In this document: in pieces, positions 7,088-11,484 of the stretch
Layout: each line of letters starts with the position of its first letter
How positions within the stretch are numbered: position 1 is the stretch's first letter
Assembly (NCBI GenBank): GCA_934501475.1
Contig: CAKSUL010000053.1
Location: 1-11,484 of the forward strand
Source of the DNA: an uncultured Roseovarius sp.
Lineage (GTDB): Bacteria; Pseudomonadota; Alphaproteobacteria; Rhodobacterales; Rhodobacteraceae
Length of the DNA stretch: 11,484 nucleotides
Direction of reading: 5' to 3'
The notes under the pieces: generated by a model
What the model was told of the DNA's origin: nothing
Seen by the model: only the letters and a program-made list of their open reading frames with translations
The model's database searches: none
Program-made: the position numbers and the translations under genes

Positions 7088-7123
7088 AGGCCTGTCAGTG
7101 CCCCGAAAGCGGGGCACTGGCCT
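7088..7123 (-). terminator. Strong hairpin after the GST gene, probable terminator
   Basis: CAGTGCCCCG (7096-7105) and CGGGGCACTG (7110-7119) form a 10-bp perfect stem closed by AAAG. An outer AGGCC/GGCCT pairing (7088-7092 with 7119-7123) can extend it across a bulge. It starts 6 bp beyond the GST stop at 7129. There is no T run on the minus strand, so termination may be weak or the hairpin may serve to protect the 3' end of the message. Confidence 0.55.
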
Positions 7124-7128
7124 GACGC

Positions 7129-7731
7129 TCAGGCGGGCGCGGTCGCTTTCATGGAATCGCGCGCGGCAAAGGCGTCATACCACTTGGCAAGGGCCGGATG
7201 GGTGCTGTGCCAGTCACGATCGGCAAGGCGGAAATCCAGGTATCCCAGCGCGCAGGCGACCGCGATCTGGCCCATGTCGATCGGTCCGGACAGATGGCTG
7301 ATCCAACGCCCCTCAAGCGCGTCGAGACTGCGGGCGATCTTGCCCCACTGGCCCTCGACCCATTCGGACGAGCGTTTGTCCTCGGGCCGCGCAAGGATCT
7401 CATAGCGCATCAGGATCGCGGCATCCATGATCCCGTCCGCCGTCGCCTCAAGGGTCAGAACCTCCCAGAGGCGCGCATCGGGATAAAGCCCGCCCCCGGC
7501 GCGGGCATCCAGATAACGGCAGATCACCCGGCTGTCATAGAGCGCCGGACCACCGTCGCGGATCAGCGCCGGAATCTTGCCCACCGGGTTGGCGGCGGCA
7601 ACGGTCGGATCGGGGGCCAGCGGCGACGTGGACACCGCCACGAGTTCGACCGAATCGATCTGCCCGGTTTCATGCAGCGTGATCACGACCTTGCGGCCAT
7701 AAGGCGAGGGGCCGGCGGTAAGCAGTTTCAT
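7129..7731 (-). CDS. Glutathione S-transferase family protein, YibF-like
   Basis: This 200-aa protein has the two GST domains. The N-terminal thioredoxin-like domain (about residues 1-78) begins MKLLTAGPSPYGRKV with Ser9 in the usual catalytic area. It contains NPVGKIPAL (49-56, cis-Pro54) and YDSRVICRYLD (from 65), whose Asp66-Ser67 contact glutathione in the family. The C-terminal all-helical domain includes IDMGQIAVACALGYLDFR, characteristic of the YibF-like group. Substrate is unknown; members act in stress response or catabolic side reactions. The ATG at 7731 has a strong AAGGAGA site upstream. The open frame upstream of it is not GST-like. The gene follows the second GST gene after 118 bp, in the same direction, and is closed by a hairpin. 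Confidence 0.9.
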   Translation of the reverse strand: MKLLTAGPSPYGRKVVITLHETGQIDSVELVAVSTSPLAPDPTVAAANPVGKIPALIRDGGPALYDSRVICRYLDARAGGGLYPDARLWEVLTLEATADGIMDAAILMRYEILARPEDKRSSEWVEGQWGKIARSLDALEGRWISHLSGPIDMGQIAVACALGYLDFRLADRDWHSTHPALAKWYDAFAARDSMKATAPA

Positions 7732-7849
7732 GGTCTTGTCTCCTTTTTCTGGGTTAGTGAGGCGTGTCAAAATCCGTGTCCGCGCCTGCCCGCGCATCAG
7801 CACCGCTATGGCCTTGATCCGGGGTGCCGCGTTTCGCAAGGGCCGCGTC

Positions 7850-8509
7850 TCAGCCGTGTTGCAAATCACCTTGGGGGAAATAGACAGGGGCCGCGCCCGA
7901 TTGCCAAGGGGTATATTTGACCATGATCGCGGCAAAGGCGTCGCTGCCCTTGAAGGCCTCGAGCCAGCGGATCAGATGCGGCCAGGGCCGGGCGGCGAAC
8001 CATGCCTGATCGACATGGGCGAATTGGCGCACAAAGGGCAGGATCGCCATATCGGCAAGGCCGGGCCGGGGGCCGAACAGCCAGGGGTTCGCGCCAAGGT
8101 GTTCCTCAAGCGTGCACAGGAACGCAGCGGCCCCGTCACGCGCCAGCATCGGATCGGTGCCCGGATGGCGCGCCGCGTATTTGTAGCCATCCAGCGCCGT
8201 CTTGAACGCCCCGTCACAAGTGGCGATCAGGGCATGACCCGCGTCGGGCATGTCCAGCCAGCCGTCAGGATCATTGCGCGCCAGGGCCCAGCGCATGATG
8301 TCCAGACTCTCGTCGATCACCGCGCCACCGGCCAACAGGCAGGGCACCGTGGCCGATGGCGACGCCGCCAGGAACGCGGCGGGCTTGTCGCGCAGCACGA
8401 CCTCGCGCAGCTCGACGCGCACACCGGCGCTGAGCAGGGCCAGACGGGCGCGCATCGCATAGGGACAGCGCCGGAAGCTATAAAGGACTGGCGCGCCCTC
8501 AGGCGACAA
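7850..8509 (-). CDS. Glutathione S-transferase family protein with glutaredoxin-like CPYAM site
   Basis: This 219-aa protein has an N-terminal glutaredoxin-like half with VLYSFRRCPYAMRARLA, where Cys15 is the expected catalytic residue. SATVPCLL supplies cis-Pro56, and IDESLDIMRW supplies the glutathione-contacting Glu67-Ser68. The C-terminal helical half ends AFAAIMVKYTPWQ. This arrangement resembles the Grx2/omega-type GSTs, which catalyse thiol-disulfide exchange or deglutathionylation rather than classical conjugation; the exact substrate is unknown. The start is TTG at 8509. No ATG or GTG occurs before the active-site Cys, and the TTG gives a normal N-terminus. The gene overlaps the end of mtaB by 11 bases, which implies translational coupling within a dapF-mtaB-GST operon. 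Confidence 0.88.
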   Translation of the reverse strand: MSPEGAPVLYSFRRCPYAMRARLALLSAGVRVELREVVLRDKPAAFLAASPSATVPCLLAGGAVIDESLDIMRWALARNDPDGWLDMPDAGHALIATCDGAFKTALDGYKYAARHPGTDPMLARDGAAAFLCTLEEHLGANPWLFGPRPGLADMAILPFVRQFAHVDQAWFAARPWPHLIRWLEAFKGSDAFAAIMVKYTPWQSGAAPVYFPQGDLQHG

Positions 8510-9758
8510 GGCGCTTGCCGTTCTCGCCCAGAATATCGGCGCTGACGATCTGGCCCTCTTGCCGGGGGGTGGTGAAATCCACTTCGGTGAACTGCTCGGT
8601 CCGCCCCATCAGCGGGCTTTCCATCAGGATATTGTGGCGCTGGCCGACCTGCCCCGCCAGATGCGCCGCCACCTGCGCCGCCCCAGCGTCACGCAGACGC
8701 GCCGCGCGGGATTTGATGTCACGCCCATCCACCTGCGGCATGCGCGCGGCGGGGGTGCCCTGACGCGGGCTGTAGGGGAACACATGCAGCCAGGTGAGGT
8801 TGCAGTCGCGCACCAGGGCAAGCGAGTTTTCGAAATGCGCCTCGGTCTCGGTCGGGAACCCGGCGATGATGTCCGCGCCGAAGGTGATATCGGGGCGCAG
8901 TCTGCGCGCCTCTGTGGTAAAGGCGATGGCATCGTCGCGCAGATGCCGCCGCTTCATCCGCTTGAGGATCAGATCATCGCCATGTTGCAGGCTGAGATGC
9001 AGATGCGGCATCAGGCGCGGCTCGCTTGCGATGGCCAGCATCAGGTTGTCATCCACCTCGATACTGTCGATCGAGCTGATGCGCAGGCGCGCCAGATCCG
9101 GCACCAGACGCAGGATGCGCATCACCAGATCACCCAGCCGGGGCTGGGCAGGCAGGTCCGCACCCCAGGACGTCAGATCGACCCCGGTCAGCACCACCTC
9201 GTTATAGCCGCGATCCACCAACCGCCTGATCTGATCCACCACCACCCCCGCCGGAACCGAGCGCGAATTGCCACGCCCGTAGGGGATGATGCAAAAGGTG
9301 CAGCGATGGTCACAGCCGTTCTGCACCTGAACATAGGCGCGCGAGCGGGTGCCGAACCCGTCGATCAGATGCCCGGCGGTCTCTCGCACCGACATGATGT
9401 CATCGACCTGAACCGACTCGGTCGTGCCGATGAAATCGGCGGCAAGGCCCTTCCATGTGGCGGGCTGCATCTTTTCGGTGTTGCCGATCACGGCGTCCAC
9501 CTCGGGCATGGCGCGGAACGTGTCGGGTTCGGTCTGGGCGGCGCATCCGGTCACGATCAGGCGGGCACCGGGATGGGCGCGGCGCAGCTTGCGGATCTCC
9601 TGGCGGGCCTTGCGCACCGCCTCGCCGGTCACGGCGCAGGTGTTGATGATCACCGCCCCGCTCAGGCCAGCGGCCTCGGACAGCTCTTTCATCGCCTCGG
9701 TCTCATAGGCGTTCAGGCGGCAGCCATGGGTGGCAAAGACGGGGGGCTTGGCGGTCAT
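8499..9758 (-). CDS. mtaB: tRNA t6A37 methylthiotransferase MtaB
   Basis: This is a radical-SAM methylthiotransferase that converts N6-threonylcarbamoyladenosine at position 37 of ANN-decoding tRNAs to its 2-methylthio form (ms2t6A). The 419-aa protein has the family's three regions. The N-terminal domain carries three cluster Cys (Cys13 in THGCRLN, Cys41 in INTCAVT, Cys72 in TGCAAQ). The radical-SAM core has the CX3CX2C motif (Cys149, Cys153, Cys156 in NGCDHRCTFC). A short C-terminal TRAM-like region comes last (GRTEQFTEVDF). THGCRLN and NTCAVT favour MtaB over MiaB or RimO. The start at 9758 overlaps the dapF stop as ATGA, so it is coupled to dapF. A tRNA-Lys(UUU) gene, a known target type, lies just upstream of dapF. 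Confidence 0.95.
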   Translation of the reverse strand: MTAKPPVFATHGCRLNAYETEAMKELSEAAGLSGAVIINTCAVTGEAVRKARQEIRKLRRAHPGARLIVTGCAAQTEPDTFRAMPEVDAVIGNTEKMQPATWKGLAADFIGTTESVQVDDIMSVRETAGHLIDGFGTRSRAYVQVQNGCDHRCTFCIIPYGRGNSRSVPAGVVVDQIRRLVDRGYNEVVLTGVDLTSWGADLPAQPRLGDLVMRILRLVPDLARLRISSIDSIEVDDNLMLAIASEPRLMPHLHLSLQHGDDLILKRMKRRHLRDDAIAFTTEARRLRPDITFGADIIAGFPTETEAHFENSLALVRDCNLTWLHVFPYSPRQGTPAARMPQVDGRDIKSRAARLRDAGAAQVAAHLAGQVGQRHNILMESPLMGRTEQFTEVDFTTPRQEGQIVSADILGENGKRLVA

Positions 9759-10588
9759 GTCACCGTCTCCAGAAAGGCCGGCGTCAGCACGCCGTCCGCG
9801 ACATGCATCGTGGCCCCGGTCATCCACACGCCATCGTCGCGCCATGCGATCTGCAATGTGCCGCCATCCAGATCAATGCGCACCTCGCGCCCGGTCAGCC
9901 CGCGCCGTGCGGCCGCGACCGCAACCGCGCAGGACGACGAGCCCGAGGCCAGCGTGACGCCGACCCCGCGCTCCCAGACGCGCATACGCAGGTGATCGGG
10001 GCCGATCACGCTGGCGACCTGCACATTGGTGCGCTCGGGGTAGAGCGGATGATGTTCATAGCGCGGCCCGAACGTGTCCAGCGAGACGGCCTCGGCGTCC
10101 TCGACGAAAAACGTGCAATGCGGATTGCCCATGCCGGTGGCGACCGGCCCGCCCTCGATCGGCAGTTCCAGCGTGTCCATCGCCTCGGCCAGCGGTATGT
10201 CCGCCCAATCCAGTTGCGGCTGCCCCATGTTGACCGAGGTCAGCCCCCCACCCGCATCCACAGCGAAAAGATCGCCGCGCGATGTGGTCAGGTGCAGGCG
10301 GTCCTTGCCGGTCTGCGCGAACAGGTGGCGCGCGATGCAGCGCGTGGCATTGCCACAGGCTGCCGAGGTGCTCCCGTCCGCGTTATAGAAGGTCAGATGC
10401 GCATCGCCCGCCCCTTGGGTGATCACGGCCAGCTGATCGAACCCGATTCCCCGGTGCCGGTCGGCAATCGCCATCGCCAGCGCCGGTGTCATCGCGATAT
10501 CGCGGGCACGCCCGTCCAGCACGACAAAGTCGTTTCCCAGCCCGTGCATTTTCATGAAGGGCAATCCGCCATGGTTCTGTGCGCTCAT
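9755..10588 (-). CDS. dapF: Diaminopimelate epimerase with an altered second active-site motif
   Basis: This enzyme interconverts LL- and meso-diaminopimelate for lysine and peptidoglycan synthesis. The 277-aa protein has the usual duplicated fold. MKMHGLGNDFVV (Asn19), FDQ (Gln52), FYNADGS (Asn69), the first catalytic Cys78 in ACGNATRC, GNPHC (Asn155, His157), RTNVQ (Asn188) and WERG (Glu206-Arg207) are all present. The second catalytic Cys, normally in a TxACGTGACA-like motif, is missing: the protein reads TLASGSSSCA, so Ser215 occupies that position. The codons are plain TCG and TCC with no sign of a frameshift. It could be a lineage variant with a different acid/base, or a relative with altered activity. 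The start ATG at 10588 lacks a clear ribosome site; a second ATG at 10555 is possible. The gene leads the dapF-mtaB-GST operon. Confidence 0.92.
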   Translation of the reverse strand: MSAQNHGGLPFMKMHGLGNDFVVLDGRARDIAMTPALAMAIADRHRGIGFDQLAVITQGAGDAHLTFYNADGSTSAACGNATRCIARHLFAQTGKDRLHLTTSRGDLFAVDAGGGLTSVNMGQPQLDWADIPLAEAMDTLELPIEGGPVATGMGNPHCTFFVEDAEAVSLDTFGPRYEHHPLYPERTNVQVASVIGPDHLRMRVWERGVGVTLASGSSSCAVAVAAARRGLTGREVRIDLDGGTLQIAWRDDGVWMTGATMHVADGVLTPAFLETVT

Positions 10589-10656
10589 ATCGCGGCATAT
10601 AAGCCCCGCCTTGGCATGAATCCAGCGCTGCGTTTGATTAACAATGAATTTCGGGG

Positions 10657-10685
10657 TTGACCCGCCGCCACTCTGTTTCTAATTA
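10657..10685 (+). promoter_or_regulatory. Promoter of tRNA-Lys
   Basis: TTGACC (10657-10662) and TAATTA (10680-10685) are separated by exactly 17 bp, and the predicted start near 10692 is just before the tRNA at 10696. The boxes are strong for this GC-rich sequence. It is divergent from dapF, whose start lies about 70 bp away. Confidence 0.75.
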
Positions 10686-10695
10686 GCCGCCTAGT

Positions 10696-10771
10696 GGGCC
10701 TGTAGCTCAGTTGGTAGAGCAACTGACTTTTAATCAGTAGGTCTCGGGTTCGACCCCCGACGGGCTCACCA
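10696..10771 (+). tRNA. tRNA-Lys (anticodon TTT)
   Basis: The plus strand gives a full cloverleaf. The acceptor GGGCCTG pairs with CGGGCTC (two G-U). The D arm is GCTCAGTTGGTAGAGC. The anticodon stem ACTGA/TCAGT has loop CTTTTAA (anticodon TTT, A at position 37). The T arm is TCGGG-TTCGACC-CCCGA. The discriminator A and CCA are encoded. Six T follow immediately (10772-10777) and may end transcription. Confidence 0.97.
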
Positions 10772-10969
10772 TTTTTTACGCTTTCATACAAGGTGATGCA
10801 CAGGCATCGTGCCCTGAATTTGGCGCTTGGCGATCGCAGCGCGGGCAGCACGCGCGCGGCGTTCCTGCGGGGCAGCACCCCGCCCGGTTTCCGAGAGGGG
10901 CCGATTGGGGTGATGTGTTTCACGCCACCCAGGGCGTCTTGCATTTGATCCGAGACGCGTGTCAGACGC
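10772..10969. other. Intergenic stretch without recognisable gene
   Basis: Apart from the T run after tRNA-Lys, no reading frame here looks coding on either strand. The long minus-strand frame through it runs antisense across the tRNA and has no protein-like pattern. Confidence 0.6.
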
Positions 10970-11002
10970 AAAACGCCCACGCCATTGAAAGGGCGTGGGC
11001 GT
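10970..11002 (-). terminator. Rho-independent terminator of the partial beta-barrel gene
   Basis: ACGCCCACGCC (10973-10983) and GGCGTGGGCGT (10992-11002) form an 11-bp perfect stem with an 8-base loop, followed on the minus strand by TTTT (10973-10970). It lies about 53 bp beyond the stop codon at 11056. Confidence 0.8.
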
Positions 11003-11055
11003 CTTGAGATTGCTTCAATGCGCCGCAAAGCGTGCGTTTACAGTCTGAACAGGCC

Positions 11056-11484
11056 TCAGAAGCCGAAATTCACGCCGACAAACGGTCCATGCGTGATAAG
11101 GCCGGACGTGCCGAGGTTTTGACCCGTCCCCGAGTTGTCGGAATATTTGACGTTCACACCGTCCCAATACTGCGCCTGGTAACCAACCGTATAAGTGGTG
11201 CTGGCGTTGGGGCGATAATTGAACCCGACCTTTGTGTCGAGCGCGACGGCCGTCGTGGATTTCTTGGTACATTGCGTGCAGATCCAGCCGCCGGCCGGTG
11301 TCGTTTTGATGTCACCATCCAGAACGGAAAGCCCGGTTTCCGACATCCATGACCAGGTGGGCCTGGTCATCGCGCCTTCGGTTTCCAGCGCAACGCGAAT
11401 GCCGGTGCCCTCGAAATCGTGGCGCGGCCCGCTATTGGCGGCAAAGTTGTCCGTTGAAAAATCAAACGTCGCATGGCGCAGGCC
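11056..11484 (-). CDS. Outer-membrane beta-barrel protein, C-terminal part (5' end outside window)
   Basis: The frame is open to the right edge of the window, so the true start is outside; 142 codons are visible. Internal ATGs (such as the one at 11370) are not the start, because the sequence before them continues the same pattern (HDFEGTGIRVALETEGAM). Alternating strands such as ALDTKVGFNYRPNASTTYTVGYQAQYWDGVN and the C-terminal GPFVGVNFGF are typical of outer-membrane barrels. The FEGTGIRVALE and YQAQYWDGV stretches recall the Lpg1974-type pore-forming family, but this is from memory. A CxxC motif (WICTQC) sits in what should be a loop, which is unusual for this kind of protein. The barrel probably forms a pore or adhesin; its role is unknown. 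A terminator follows. Confidence 0.8.
   Translation of the reverse strand, partial: GLRHATFDFSTDNFAANSGPRHDFEGTGIRVALETEGAMTRPTWSWMSETGLSVLDGDIKTTPAGGWICTQCTKKSTTAVALDTKVGFNYRPNASTTYTVGYQAQYWDGVNVKYSDNSGTGQNLGTSGLITHGPFVGVNFGF

Noticed and set aside
8559..9995. 478-aa plus-strand frame opposite mtaB and dapF
   Set aside because: It is antisense to two recognisable genes and has shadow-type composition without any domain pattern.
10585..11028. 147-aa minus-strand frame containing GGRTRDLLIKSQLLYQLSY-like sequence
   Set aside because: That stretch is the antisense translation of tRNA-Lys, a well-known false protein in annotations; the rest has no protein-like pattern.
1..11484. Mobile element, prophage, CRISPR or defence system
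   Set aside because: No transposase, integrase, direct-repeat array, attachment site duplication or toxin-antitoxin pair is visible, although two tRNA genes are present as possible integration targets.

Overview
The window looks like an ordinary chromosomal stretch of a GC-rich alphaproteobacterium of the Rhodobacteraceae (Roseobacter/Rhodobacter) type. The main reasons are a petABC (fbcFBC) cytochrome bc1 operon whose heme-ligand and PEWY positions (H97, H111, H198, H212, E295) match Rhodobacter numbering residue for residue, a Rhodobacter-length Rieske protein, and the general gene style. I see no phage, insertion sequence, CRISPR array or other mobile element.

Layout from left to right. 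A tRNA-Arg(CCT) gene (minus) sits at the left edge. It is divergent from a LacI/GntR-type sugar regulator (plus). The regulator converges on a small three-helix membrane protein with a DUF305 domain (minus). Next comes the petA-petB-petC operon (minus, 4656 to 1899), closed by a clear rho-independent terminator. Divergent from petA is an outer-membrane beta-barrel resembling LpxQ-type lipid A oxidases (plus), with its own terminator. Converging on that gene is a compact minus-strand cluster: a 99-aa exported Cys-containing protein, a DUF411 protein, a membrane-anchored mono-heme cytochrome c, and a 32-aa single-helix peptide with a CxxC motif. The last three are joined by ATGA and GTGA stop/start overlaps. 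The cluster resembles periplasmic copper-handling gene sets. Upstream of it is another minus-strand run, dapF-mtaB-GST, followed after 118 bp by a second GST. A tRNA-Lys(TTT) gene with a good promoter is divergent from dapF. The right edge holds the 3' part of a further outer-membrane beta-barrel gene (minus) with its terminator.

Functionally the window combines respiration (bc1), probable envelope copper handling (DUF411 cluster, perhaps the DUF305 protein), outer-membrane proteins, lysine/peptidoglycan precursor synthesis (dapF) and tRNA modification (mtaB). Points that deserve a second look are: DapF has Ser where the second catalytic Cys normally stands; the 32-aa peptide is translationally coupled to the cytochrome c; and mtaB lies about 0.9 kb from tRNA-Lys(UUU), a known type of substrate for MtaB enzymes. 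I found no convincing evidence of an entirely new system. The copper-like micro-cluster is the nearest candidate.
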